DNA of 64,000 nt, taken from assembly GCA_021397835.1 (NCBI GenBank), contig JAJFZO010000065.1, forward strand, positions 1,178,001 through 1,242,000, written 5' to 3'. Shown in pieces: positions 1 through 13,258 of the stretch. Position 1 is the stretch's first letter, and every line of letters begins with the position of its first letter. The position numbers were made by a program, and so were the translations under genes. Source of the DNA: Moringa oleifera (Eukaryota; Streptophyta; Magnoliopsida; Brassicales; Moringaceae). Below the pieces are notes generated by a model that was given only the letters and a program-made list of their open reading frames with translations, did no database searches and had not been told where the DNA came from.

Positions 1-1300
1 GGTCCAGAACTCTCTTTGTAGTGGACATTTTTATTCTAATTATAATATTCATTATGGAATCGGATTCATACCCAATGCACTTGAAAATAAATAGAATAAT
101 TAAAAAGTTACATTCATGTCTTTCAATTTGATATAAAAATTATATATAATTTTATTACTATAATAAAAATAAGATTTTTTCAATAAAAAATTCGAACATT
201 ATATATTTCTCTGACCAAAATAATATTATTTGAATGGCGTAAGCATTAATGTACAATAAACAATGGTTTAATAATGTTTTTTTATAAAAATAATTGACTA
301 ATTCTAATTAGAAGTTTTTTTTTTTTAAAAGAATTTTTCGTGGAACAAGCAATATCGGCTTGTTGGAAACCAGTTATTTTCGCCTATGGTTATATATGTA
401 ATTATACAATATATGATAAGTTCTTACAAGCAACTTGATGGAGGGAATGGCATATTAGTATATTCTCATTCACTACCAAATCATATTAACATATTCTTTC
501 CAATAATAAAATTATTCCTTATAAAAAGTCGAACCATACATATTGCTAATAGGCCCCTCTTACCATAGTGAAATTAAAAATAATTAATCATGCCCCCAAA
601 ATAAAAATATAAAACCAAAAATTGGAATTTAAAAAAAAAACAAAATTGTGAAGTCAAGAAAGGCCCCTAATTATAGCAAAACCAGAGTTGACTCACGAGT
701 CAACCGAGTCAGTCGTGTTGGGGGCTACAACTAAAGGGGGCTAGGCAAAATGCACAGTGCGGCTACAGTTCATTGCAACCGACAGGAAGTTTCTTGCCTC
801 TTCAAATCTTGACCGTCGAAAGCCACCATTAATCATTGATAATCATCCATCATCGCCCGCCATTTATCGGTCCACTCCTGTAATCATGAGCCACTTGCCG
901 TTTTCATAAAATAAAATATATCCCTCTTATTATTTGAAATCACTTATATTCTTATAAGCTGATGTAATAAATAATTAAAAAAATACTTTTAATTAACTTG
1001 CCATGGGGGCAGGCAACTCGTCCGAGTCAGACAGGTCGCGAACTTAGATAAAAAGGAGATAAAAAAATAATTTGTTACTTTTAAATCAAAAAATAGAACT
1101 CTATTACGGCTGAATTGTCGCAAATTATTAAGAGGGATAGAACGAGGTGGCACGATTGCAAATCTAGAACAGTTAAATCACCAGTTATTACTTATATGGT
1201 AATATTTAAAATTTAAAAAATATATCAAAAATCAAAGTTTTTCTCTTTTTTGGCTATCCTCCTCTTCATTTTTTCTTATTTTTGACATTTTTGTGTGGTT
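1..1300. other. Intergenic, AT-rich; upstream region of the SAC gene
   Basis: No open frame of convincing length or composition is present. The first 650 bases are very AT-rich. The part nearest the SAC gene becomes pyrimidine-rich from about 1240 and probably passes into the transcript leader. I see no recognisable gene or mobile element. Confidence 0.6.
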
Positions 1301-1309
1301 TCAGTCACC

Positions 1310-1735
1310 GGACCTCCGCTTCTTCTCTCACGATCTCCTCTCCATCTCTCCATCTATCTGTCTCGCCGTCTGTCACACGAAGCACTTCGTGTTGTGCACA
1401 AACAACGATCTCCTCTCTCTGTCTCACTGTCTTCTCACGTCGTTTCTCGCGCAAATTTCGGTCCCTTTGGCAGAGGGATCACGCGAACGCAGAGTTCAGT
1501 TCGTTTCATTATTTTGCTTTTTGTTTTGGTTTTTTTTTCCTTGTGCCAAGTGTAATTCTTTAAGTGTCTGTTGTTTTTGTACGCACGTATACTGTGTATG
1601 TATTTGTTGTATGTATAGATTGAGTTTCTCGGTGGAGTGAAGAGTTTAGTTTTAGTTTATCTGGTGATCCAGGTCTGTTGGTCTGTTTAGTTTAGAGTGA
1701 AGCCCGAGCTTTGAGGCTCGGGATCCGAATTGGTA
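1310..1735 (+). promoter_or_regulatory. Probable 5' leader of the SAC phosphatase gene
   Basis: This stretch is rich in C and T and has several short overlapping frames, as is common in plant leaders. It ends directly at the initiator ATG at 1736. The short ATG-started frames beginning at 1282-1295 would be upstream ORFs if the transcript starts before them. The transcription start cannot be placed from sequence alone. Confidence 0.4.
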
Positions 1736-4700
1736 ATGGCATCACAGACTGGGATTAACTCAGGACCCGACCGTAATTCTTCGTATCTCCAGAAATTCAG
1801 ACTTTATGAGACTCGATCGGTATTCATCTCTTCCTATCCCTTCATTTATACAAATAGAATTATGCATTAATTTATATTAGCTGACATATCTCTAAATGCG
1901 TTGGTATGTATATGCTTATAATATGCTTCAAGATTTTATTTGATAGGTTAATTTGCTTATATAATCAAGAGGTCTTTCATCTTGATAAATTGTCCTCTCT
2001 TATTGTATGTGACTATTTGCATTTTTTTTATGCAACTGTTTCGACTTTCATTTATGATGTGCTAAAGAGTTTTGGATTTTGCTTTTGGTTGAGAGTTCTC
2101 TCAGAATAGACAATTCTGCTTCTGTTTATTTCACTTTGGTTTTTATATGTGAAATAGCTTGTGATTTAGCTTGACATGGAGATAATTGCGGTTGTCATTT
2201 AAGCCTGATGCCATGATTAACTCGGATTGGCTGTATTTTTTATTTTTATTTTTTTGTAGAGTTTGACATTGAAAATGGTGAATTCAGTATAGAAACTAAA
2301 TATTGGAGTTTTAAGATTAGCATCTTGGTTCTGCCATATCTAAGTATGCAGTCAGTAATTAGTCATCACTGATGTGTGAAAGATTTAAAGAATGCTAAAA
2401 CTGAACTTCCTGAGATAGTTTGAAGGACAAAAGTGCTTATAGCTTTTCAGTTTTTACTGTTTTGGAACGTAAAAGATATTATTATGTGACATCTCATCTC
2501 CTTGATTTAAGACACAGAACATATATGAATAGTGTGTTGCTGTTATTTGCCCTCTTTTTTTTGGGATTACTTGCAATGCTAGCGTGATAATCTTTTCATT
2601 AAATTAATAAATTTAGTGCCTAAGTTGGGTGCTTCAGATTTGATCTTACTACCAAATCACATGATTTTTGTGGTGGTAATTGAGAGAAGAAAGCTACATT
2701 CTTTGCTCCAAGTTTTCATTTCATAATCTTCCCGATAAACGCCTTTAATTAGAAATGAAATAATGCCTTCCCTACCTTGTTCTTGCTCTGTGGCTGATCT
2801 TTGCTTCTACTTTGTTCATTCCATTTGATTATCTTCCTTTTCTCTAATGATAGAAACATGCAAAAATTTGTACTTGTAATCATATGGACTTCCATTTTCT
2901 CGATCCTCACTAATTATTTTGCTTGAAATGTGATTCCATGAAATATTTTTAAGTCATCGTCATGTATTGATGTAATGTTCATATTATCTTTCTATGCAAC
3001 AGAATTTCTATATGGTTGGAACAGACAAGAATAAAACTTTTTGGAGAGTGTTAAAGATTGATAGACTGGAGCCAACTGAGCTAAATATACTTGAAGATTC
3101 CACTTCATATTCAGAAGTTGAATGCTGTGATCTACTAAGACGGATACATGAAGGAAACAGGCCGACGGGTGGACTTAAGTTTGTTACTACTTGTTATGGA
3201 ATAGTTGGTATGTCTATCTGCAAGATTTTCATCTTCAAAATTGTGAATCAATTATGTTGTGATACTTATAGTGGTATCCTATTTTTCCTGAATTTAGGGT
3301 TCATAAAATTCTTGGGACCTTATTATATGCTGGTGATAACAAAAAGAAGGAAGATCGGTGCAATTTGTGGCCATACAATGTATGCCATAACAAAGAGCGA
3401 GATGATTCCAATTCCAAACTCTTCCGTGCAACCCAATGTGGCTTATTCTAAGAATGAGAAAAGGTCTTATGTCAATTCTGCATGTAAATGTAATATGTCT
3501 TTGGTACTAAAGACACATAGATTCAACATTATAGATTCTCCATTTGTATATAGATGAGAAATGTTACGTGTCAGTTGTTCTTTTATAGTTCTCAATTAAA
3601 CTCTGGGACAAATAATCTGAGTTTCAGAGTTCTCTTTTAAAAGTACACAAGTTCCACTGTGGAGGTAATCTCTGTACTAGTTTTGTTAATACACCTTGTG
3701 TTAAATCAATGATGCAGGCTTCAGTTACTCAAATTGGTCCAGGTGCTTCTGATGGTAGTAGTTTTGCCTTTTGAGATAGTCAAACAAATAGAGCATCTTA
3801 TAAAATCATTGATTATTTAATTAGATGTTATTTGGCATCTTCTTAGTTGGACCATTCTAGTGGTTATTTCCAGTTCATTTCCTGCATATGTACAGGGACA
3901 AACTTCATTGCTGTTGTGATGTTAACTTAACATGTTGAGTGAGACAAGGTATAACTGGGGTTTGGGGGAAAAGTACTTTTCTTTCCTTTACATTTCCTGT
4001 TTGATATTTATTTTTAGTCAGATGATCTTTTGCTGTTATTTTCTCTTCCATAAAATATGAAACATGTAATAACGTGCTTTGCCTTTCCTTTTCTTTCTTC
4101 TTTTTTCCCTGTTGATGACATAGATACAAGAAGCTCCTGTGCACAGTGGATCTTACGAAGGACTTCTTTTTCAGCTACTCATACCATGCTATGCATAGTC
4201 TTCAAAAGAACTTATGTAATTATGAGACAGGGAAATTGCACTATGAAACAATGTTTGTTTGGAATGAGTTCTTAACTCAAGGAATCCGAGCTGTCCTCAA
4301 GAATACTATGTGGACAGTTGCATTAGTCTATGGCTTCTTTAAGCAGGTATGCTGTATATCGTGTGTAATGCCTTTATATGGATGTAGATGTCTTTTTACT
4401 GGATCAAGAAATTGATGTCTATATAGACTGGAAGATCATTGTCTAGAGGCTATCATTTATTCCTGGCTTTTCTATATAGATTTTGAATTTGGACTGAGGT
4501 TACTCATCTGGATTCTAATGCGCTCCACGCTTCCTTCTTTTGCTTTGAAGTCTTTCTAGAATTGAGGATATTCATATTTGACACTACAATATTTGTTGTG
4601 TGCTATGGTATTTCATCCTAGCTTTTCTTTTCTATAATCTCTCCTACGGTTTGATGTTACTTGGTATTCTCTCTTCTTCTAGCCATTGAGATTATTTGTT

Positions 4701-7700
4701 AGGTTGTATTTTATATTGGAGTCAATGAAATTTCTTTGACAGAAACTTTGGGAACTGACTTAACTTGATCAACCACATAATCTTTTAGCATGTTGAACCA
4801 GGTTCCTTAAGTAATGAACTAAACAGTTCATTACGTTATATAGTTTTGTAGCTGCCTTGAATTTTTCTGCACATTATCATACTGACCCTGCAAGCTGTCA
4901 AAAGGTCTTATAAATAGTCATGGTTCTATGCTTTGGAATGCAGGTTAAACTTTCAGTATCTGGTAGAGACTTTACATTGACTCTCATTGCCCGCCGTTCA
5001 CGGCATTATGCTGGCACAAGGTATGGATTTTTTTCAAATTACTGAACTTGCTACTTGGTAAGTTATATGGCTGAACTACATTGTCTTCACCCATACATCT
5101 TGATCTTTCGATTGTGTGATCATGACCTGCTACCATATATCTTACCTGAGTAGTTGAACTGATTGATATTCCCCTCTTTTCAAATGCTTCCAACTGCTGG
5201 TTGGGGCTATTAAGATCATATATTCCTTAGTGCAAATTCATCTTTATTCAAAAAACTCTGTTGCCCATACTTTTCTTCTGACCTTGAAACGAATATTGTT
5301 GCACTTGTTATCTGTTTTACTGCATAGGTATCTGAAGCGTGGTGTAAACGAGAAAGGTAGAGTGGCCAACGATGTTGAGACTGAACAGATTGTTATTGAA
5401 GATGTTCCTGAAGGAAGTCCAGTACAAATTAGTTCTGTTGTGCAGAATCGTGGTTCAATCCCCCTTTTTTGGTCCCAAGAGACTTCGCGATTGAATATTA
5501 AACCTGACATAATATGTACGAGTTGTGTACGCTCACTTATGGTATTTCATCATATACTTTCATGAATTCTTTGCTGATTTGTTTTTGTTTATAGTATCAA
5601 GGAAAGATCCTAATTATGAGGCTACGAGACTTCATTTTGAAAATCTTGTGAAGAGATATGGAAATCCGATAATTATATTGAATTTGATAAAGGTAAGCAC
5701 TTTACATTTCTTGAGCCGTTCTTGGTCCCTGTTTCACTCAATTTCTGGTGTGGTCTACCTTACCTTTCTTCTTTTGGTTGCCACTTGGTTGTTGACAGAC
5801 CCGTGAGAAAAAGCCTCGAGAAACTATTCTGCGTTCTGAATTTGCAAGTGCTATTAGATTTATTAATAAAGGTTTAACTAAGGAGAATCGTCTAAGGTTT
5901 CTTCACTGGGATCTGCATAGATACTCTAGAAAGTACATTGATCTACCTCTTTCTTGTTCAATAATTTTTGTCCCTTTGATTAGAGGAGGATTTACATGTT
6001 AAGAGCTTGGTTCTTTTCCAGCAAAGCTACAAATGTCTTGGAACTTCTGGGAAGAGTGGCTACTTATGCATTGAGCTTAACTGGCATCTTCCATTGTCAA
6101 GTGACTCCCAATCTAAGATCCAAGGAATCGCTGAATCCATCCCACTTCGAGTAAGTTTTGCATGAGAGCTTCCTATAATTCATATATATTGTTCTTCTTC
6201 TTATTTCTTCTGCTTGTCCAGCTATAGCTTATAGACTAGCAAAATTCCTTAACTTTTTTTCATTTCATGAAAGGCATACCTATAATTTGCCACTCAATCT
6301 GCAGCTACCTTAGCCTTAAAAGACGTTGAATGTTACATTTGGTCCCATCTTTTATGCATTAACATGAGGGTTCCCTTTTTTGTCCTCACATGTGCTCAAA
6401 CGATCGGAATTTGTCCCTTTGTTTCTTTGATTTGTAAGTGGCTGGTAAAGTCCAGTGGTATATGGACTCTATTTAATACTGCATAACTTGTATGGATATA
6501 TTAGTTTCTTCAGGGAGCCATTGCCTGCCCAGGATCTTTCTTTTTGCCTTCTGCTGCAATTGTTCACTAATTATTCCTGTTCAGTGTTTTCTCTGTATGC
6601 TTATGTTGCTTGTGATGTTAATGTAATGCAGGAAAAGTGTTAGTGACCGCTTTGTTCAAAATCTTTCCAATAAAGATGAGGTTCAGAACGTGGCAAAGGA
6701 AGTTACCAGTGTTAGCAGTGATACTAATGGAAATCACCATGTCAAAGCCCTGAAATTTCAAACTGGGGTCCTGAGGACCAATTGCATAGATTGTCTAGAT
6801 CGCACTAATGTTGCACAATACGCCTATGGATTGGTGGCTCTTGGATGTCAGTTGCATGCTCTGGGCTTTATGGAATCTCCAAATATTAATCTTGATAATC
6901 CTCTTGCAGAGGATTTAATGGGAGCTTATGAGTCAATGGGTGATACACTTGCACTGCAATATGGTGGGTCTGCAGCTCACAACAAGGTAATACATATTAG
7001 ATAACTATTTCAGGGAGTTTTAGTTTTGAGAAATTTGTAAGCATGAGGGGATATTTGGAAATATTTGTTATTATGTTTCATAGCCACAGGACCAGATTTT
7101 TTGCTATGATAAAATCACTGGCCTAGCAAGTACTAGAGCTGAAGGCACTGTATGAGTTGCCCCTCCTGGACCTCTATTTGTTTGACCATAACTGTGCAAG
7201 GATGATTTTGTATCTTCTAGCTATTTTAATTGTTGAGCTTGAATTTCTGGTGGAACGTGAATCTGCTGAGCGAAAATCTCATTACCCTAGAAAAACACGA
7301 AAACCTCCCAGATTGATCTCATAATGATATGTCATGATAGTGGCCTGTTCATAAATTTAATTATTCAATCTATTGATTTTTCTTTCATTTGCTGGTTGGT
7401 TCTTTTCTGCTTCTTGATTCTTTTGTGGCTTCAGATAATCGGTAAAACTTAGCTAGTGTTTGGCATAATCCTTCTTCCCTCACTTTATGCTGATGATTAT
7501 GGACAGATATTTTCTGAAAGGAGAGGTCAATGGAAAGCAGCAACCCAGTCACAGGAGTTCTTTAGAACCTTGCAACGTTACTACAGTAATGCTTACATGG
7601 ATGCTGAGAAGCAGGATGCCATTAATGTGTAAGTTAGATTAAGCTTCCTGGAAAAATGGAGCTTTAGTAAAGGCATGACATGGGTTTGAGTAACTCTTTA

Positions 7701-10700
7701 AATTTCAAACTGTTCGGCATGATGGTTCCACAGGTTCTTGGGTCACTTCCAGCCCCAACAGGGAAAGCCGGCACTCTGGGAATTGGATTCAGATCAACAT
7801 CACAATGTTGGGAGACCTGGTACTAATTTTATTGAGGAGATTTCTAGGTACGTTAATCATTTTAAATTATATGTTATTTATTATTCAAATCTGAAGGAGT
7901 TATTAATGTTGCTAACAAAAAGGAGAATAACTTTCGGAAAAGCTTACAGAGATTTTTGCGCCTAGTACTGATTGACAGCTATTGATATTATGTTTTATCT
8001 TATCGAAAAAATATTATCTGATTATTTCTGTAGTCTTTTGGGAGATATTTGAATCTATAATTGCATGTTTCCATGATTTCTTCTAGTTGTATTAAACCAT
8101 TCTCTAATGTTTTTCAAATCTACCTGTTTTGCCACTTGCACTCTAGATTTTTTGGGTATGACTTGATGTTGCTTCCAAATTATTTTACTTTTTTTTCTTC
8201 AAAGAAAGCCTATACATACACACACAACTAAATACAATTAGCAGCAAACGGGTGCCATCATTGTACTTATGTAATTAGTTATTTAGAGGTTAGAAGTTTC
8301 ATGAACTCCACTTACTCCTCATATAAAAAGAAATCCTGTCACCCAACAATTTTTAACCAAAGTTTAAAGGGGCCTCAACCCCTTGAAAAGCTCTCTTGTT
8401 CCTCTCCCTCCACATCATCCAAAAAACAAGTAAAGGATTTATTACCATTATCTTCCTTTTCGCCTTAAGAATGTGGAAACTTTCCATACCTTTAACTCAA
8501 CTGCTACTGACTTGGATTACCACCCACATTTAAAATGTTCATATACTTTCTTGTTGCGGGTCCCTTGCCTCAATTTCCAATTTGGTTTTCCCTTTCTTTG
8601 GTGGGCTTCTCGCTCTTCAAAATTTTTTCAGGGTAGATGACCTGAAGAATTAGACACTAGTACTATTCTTTTAATTGATGAGGAAAAGAAAGTTAAGGTA
8701 GCAACTGACTGCCAAACTGACATATGAGATTACAGCACAAAGGGGCATGGAAAGAAGCAAGACATTTGTAAATCAAATCTTAGTTCTTCTTATACTAAAA
8801 AGTTGAATCTTAATTATGATAAACTAGTTTAATAATCATCTAATATAACATTTGGATGCATATCTGTATGTGCAATGAATGAAGAAATAGAATTGCATGC
8901 TGTGAATTTTCTGAATCACAGAAAAACTGTATCAACTTAATGCCCATTGGTTCCAAAAATGTTATTCTCTTTAAATGAAAAGTCATTTTGGTAACTAATG
9001 AAAACCACTAGTTTGATAATTAAAATTGCTTATTTTGGTTCTCTTATCATTTGGATTAGAAATGGCTCACAAGGTCACCTTCAATTATCTGTAGGTCTGT
9101 TTTCAAAAGATCTTTATCAGATGGTAACATTCTATGTGAAAGTGATTCACCTGTCGGGCCTACAGTTGTTGGACATGATCAGCGTTTGTCCGAAAAAGCA
9201 CATGGGGTCAACAAATGTCTGTCAGAGTCCAGCCCGGAGATCTCAAATTCTGAAACTGATATTTCTTGTTCAGGGTATGCTTGAGTCACATTCTCTATGT
9301 AGGTTGCTGTAGTGATCAACTTATTTAGTCTTGTACATAAACAAAATATAACATACAATCTGCCTAATAAGATGGACTATACAGAAAAACAATAGGACGG
9401 AAGCCTGAAGAACATCTTTCCAATTTAATGTGCTCCTCTGCCAAATCCTGAATTTGAAGAAATGAAAGTACGAAAACAGGAGGGAGGTAAAACAAGCATG
9501 TTTTTAGTGAGCTCCATATAGGAAGCTTCAAACTTTATGTATTGCGTCCTCATCTATCAGCTTACATCATAGTGAATGCAGAATATTTTTCATTTAGTAA
9601 TGAAAATGAAGGTTAGAGAGCTAAGGTGTACTTCAAATGCCATTGCCGGCATGCTTCCTTCAAAGAAATAGTGTACAGCTATTTCCTTTAGAAAATGTTG
9701 GCTTATATTTGTGAACCTGATTGGAGGGACTTCATATGCTTTGCTACTGATTATTTTTTGGCTGGCATTTTAGGTGTACCCCATCTATATCATGTAGGCA
9801 GATATTTAGGGATTTGGGTCCCAACCATATCTTTGGAAGTGATTACTTTTGTCGTGAGGAGCATGGGGATGAATGTAACTGCACAAATTTTGACATGGAT
9901 TGGCTTTCTTCGTCAGGGAATTCATGTGAAGAAGACATATACGACAGGTAGTTCTCTAATTCAGTTAATTGATTCTAAATTAAAATGAAACTACATCATA
10001 ATTTTTGGATGGCTGCTTTTTGTGGCATGAATGATAATATGCTTCTAATGTGTGAATTAACTTTTTCATTGACGACTTTACTGCTCCACTGATGTTCTCT
10101 ATATTACTATTACTTCCCCCACTTCCTTGCATGGCTTGTGCATCAGATATCAATTACATTTATTTTAGTTCCTTAATGTGAGAACCTGGAAAGCAAGATA
10201 AAAAACATGAGGGAAGAGAGAAATATCTCAACACTACCTGTTAAACCTATCTTCTACCTATCTCAGAGTTGAAATGCAAATTTGTGTTTGCCTGTCTGAA
10301 AATCGGAAGGTAAATTTATGCATTGTTTGGTTCTTTATGTGCATTCGCGAGAGAATACCAAGTTGTGCCAAACTCACTTCTTGGCATTTGGTCTTTTGGC
10401 TAAAGTGAAGACAAATATAACAGTGGTTTCACTATTAGTTCGTCATATGAACTCTGCTGATGACACACCAACTCATACCCCAACTCCAACTGCTCGCGCT
10501 ACTGTTCCAAGAAGTGATAGCAATCACCAGTCATCAAAGATGGTGCATGTCAAAATATCTTGTTCCTTATCAGAAAAGAAATGCAATTTGCTAGACACCC
10601 TTTTGGTTCAAGGACAATTTTGAGTTTCTGCTCCATGATTTTGGTAGACTGATTATAATTGTTAAGATATTATATTGGGAAAAGGGAAATTGGCAGCCTG

Positions 10701-11396
10701 TCTGGCATGTGTGATGAGGCCTCGGACGCATAGAAATTGTACGTCTAAAGGCAAAACGTGTGAACATTGATATTTGCCTTTTGTCATGCCAGAATATGAT
10801 CTTGCTGAACTTTTTGCCATACCTTGAACATTCTTTATGTTTAATCAATTAATCATTGCTACAATTGGATTTCCTTGTTGGCTGCAGATCTATGGATGGC
10901 TTGTCATCTGAGAACATTGGTAACAATAACAAGGTTGAATCAACCACATCAGCAAGTGATTGCGGGTCCAGTGTGAAGGCAAGTATTCTGCTTTTGGCAT
11001 TATTTTGAAATTGGTTATGTTGATTTTACCAAATACTGAATGCCTGGAGCATGAACAGCAATTAAATAAATGGTCTATTTTATGCAAGAATATCTTGGTT
11101 TAATACTTCAATAGTTATTGCTGGGCTTGTGGATGAACTATGTTTTGCATCACGGCATGCATCAGTAAACCCCATTTACCTTCTCCCCCACTCCCCCCTT
11201 TTCAACGTGGCTTCATCAAATATGGTCTGTTTTGAAGTTTCTTTGTGCCATTGGTTACAAACACGGTATTAATCTTTTTTTCCTCCTTTAGGAAGGGGGA
11301 CAAACGGGAAGTGAGTACTCTTCTGATGACATCGTGGCTGGATTTCCCGAGAGTTTTGTTCACTGGGTAACCCATGGAGGGGTGCTGTTTCATTGA
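1736..11396 (+). CDS. SAC-domain phosphoinositide phosphatase (plant SAC2-SAC5 group)
   Basis: Removes phosphate from phosphoinositides, probably on an endomembrane or the tonoplast as known for plant SAC2-5. Exons: 1736-1819, 3003-3207, 3298-3463, 4124-4346, 4944-5020, 5328-5515, 5595-5692, 5799-5932, 6022-6150, 6632-6986, 7507-7628, 7734-7847, 9095-9274, 9774-9947, 10888-10978, 11292-11396. They total 2445 nt, giving 814 aa, close to the family length of about 800. The N-terminal SAC domain carries the CX5R catalytic motif [10 protein letters not shown], with Cys486 and Arg492. The C-terminal part includes [14 protein letters not shown] and an acidic, Cys-rich segment ending [15 protein letters not shown], typical of this plant group; no transmembrane segment is seen. 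All introns are GT-AG except intron 15, which starts with GC (see findings). Intron 12 (1.2 kb) holds a LINE fragment. The exact paralogue number (SAC2, 3, 4 or 5) is not decided; neighbours suggest SAC4/5. Confidence 0.95.
8189..8520 (-). mobile_element. 3' fragment of a LINE (non-LTR retrotransposon) in SAC intron 12
   Basis: On the minus strand, 8369-8420 reads [18 protein letters not shown], the C-terminal signature found after the zf-RVT zinc-finger region of plant LINE reverse transcriptases. A T-run at about 8189-8196 on the plus strand would be the remains of the 3' poly(A) tail. The upstream part of the element is lost, as expected from 5' truncation. A similar sequence lies in NOC1 intron 7. 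The right boundary is approximate. Confidence 0.65.
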
Positions 11397-12966
11397 AGCT
11401 TCAGGTTTTGCATGGTAACATATGTTCTGATCATCGCCAAATTGAACCCATCCAAAGGATGTGGTTTTGAGTACAGAATAATTAGTAAAGGTCGACCAAG
11501 ACAGAGCAACTCCAGCATTTGCTAGGAAAGCAAAAAAGAATGTAACTGACTGTTCCTGTAGCCGTTGCAGCATTAATTTAACCATGAAACTCCAAGGAGG
11601 CATAATATAGAGAGAGCAGAATGGTAAATACCTTTAGCGAATTAATTTCTCAAGCTCCCAACTCCATAACCCTGAGCACATAAACACATAGTTTTCATCT
11701 TGTAAATATACCAGAAAAAGATTCTATATCTGGAGCTCCCAGTCAACATTTTAAGTTTTAGGTTGTTCATATCACACACTGAAGTCATTGGGAGTAGTGG
11801 TTTTATTTTTGTAACCATGTAGGAAGTTTTACTGTTTCTTCTGGCATTTAGGAATTATAATTCCTTGAAGCAGTAGCATGGGAAATTGGCTCTTGTGTTG
11901 CTGAAATGAATTTTTTTTTTGGTTGCAAATTTTTATATTAATTTGCTAACAGGGCATGTGAGCAAGGTTTGTTGAGTATAACTTTTTATCTGGAAAACCA
12001 GATCCAGGTCCAACCTGTACTGTGACTCTGTAGAGTCTAAGAAGTGAAGACAAGTTTGTTATGTGTGTTGGATTTGGCATTCAAGGGCGTATTTCACCCA
12101 TGGCTTTGAAATACATAAGGAAAGGACACTACCTACTTGCAGTGAAGCTCTTTAAGTGGCTCGAATAAGTATGAAAGAAAGGTAATGAAAGGTAATTGGG
12201 TAGTGAAAGGTAATTGCCTTGATTGGAATCAGTGCAGAACTTGAAAGGTGATTAAAATTCAAATCAGGAAAGATTCTAAAAGCTACTTGCAGCCCTCTGG
12301 TATAACCTTATTTACCACACTCTTTACTGCTTAAAAGCGCCACCGGGAAATGAGCTTCAAATTCAAGCAATCTCTCATTCTGACTCACTACTACTTAAAA
12401 AGATCATGAGGCCCTTCTGTTACTGTATCATAATGTGTAAACGAACATTTCTCATCAGATTGGTGCCTCGCTTCACCCATGATGTTTGCTTATTTAAGAT
12501 ATGGTCACTCATTTAGAATGATTGAGTACTAAAGATCTACCAAGGAGTATAAGGCCGCCATGTAGACCAATGGTTGGTGCTTCCATGTCATTTTTTTTTG
12601 CTTTGTTGAATTTGAAAACTCATTTAGACGAAGTGTTGTCTATTATTTTCTTTCCTCTCTCTCTCTCTCTCTTCATGTCCTGTGGGTTTCTTGTCCTATT
12701 CAAATAACTCAAACAATTATCTTATCATCAGGTTCTTATTTTCATTAAAAACTTTCAGTTCCATCAGAGCCTGACTAGCAAATGAATGGTGATAGCCCCA
12801 TTTGGAGCTCACCAAATTGAGGTCCCATGAGAAGTCAATTGAACATCCTTATGATCAAAACCATAGTGAAGAATTAAGATTTCCATATTAACAGTCACAA
12901 AATATCAATTCACAATGTCAGATCTCAAGCACAACTTCGCTGGACAGAACTGTCCCCTTGGCAATA

Positions 12967-13118
12967 GGCCCAGCAGCCCACACAAATGAAACGACGCCGT
13001 CATGTCACCAGAGCTCTCTACACAACTAAATCCACCTCCCCACCAAAAATTTAAAAAAAAAAAAAAAACCAAACAAACGGCAGCGTTTCCGTCCACGCAT
13101 TTTCACTGAGAAAGCCCA
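12967..13118. promoter_or_regulatory. Three site II motifs upstream of ATP synthase gamma
   Basis: GGCCCA at 12967-12972, AGCCCA at 12975-12980 and AGCCCA at 13113-13118 are reverse complements of TGGGCC/TGGGCT. Site II motifs bind TCP factors and are known to be enriched in promoters of nuclear genes for mitochondrial proteins. They lie 140-290 bases before the ATG. Confidence 0.5.
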
Positions 13119-13233
13119 TTCCACATCGCTGTAAAAACACTCTCATGTGACATAACTGAGCCAGCAGGCACCTCTCGAGTCCGACCACAACCCTCGAAAA
13201 GAAGGCGTTCCTCGATCCCCCAACATCCGGTCT

Positions 13234-13241
13234 TAGGGTTT
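13234..13241 (-). promoter_or_regulatory. Telo-box just before the ATP synthase gamma start codon
   Basis: TAGGGTTT on the plus strand is the reverse complement of AAACCCTA. It ends 17 bases before the ATG, so it probably lies in the leader. Confidence 0.45.
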
Positions 13242-13258
13242 CTGTCAACCGATTACCA

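Larger units (their letters stand above)
11397..13258. other. Spacer between SAC and ATP synthase gamma genes
   Basis: The left part is probably SAC 3' untranslated region, but no clear end point is visible. A (CT)n run lies at 12655-12672. The right 350 bases are the ATP synthase gamma promoter and leader. The open frames here, including the minus-strand one at 11202-11603, match nothing I recognise and lack coding character. Confidence 0.5.

Noticed and set aside
10318..10623. 101-codon frame in SAC intron 14
   Set aside because: It lies inside an intron with clear splice sites on both sides and has no family match.
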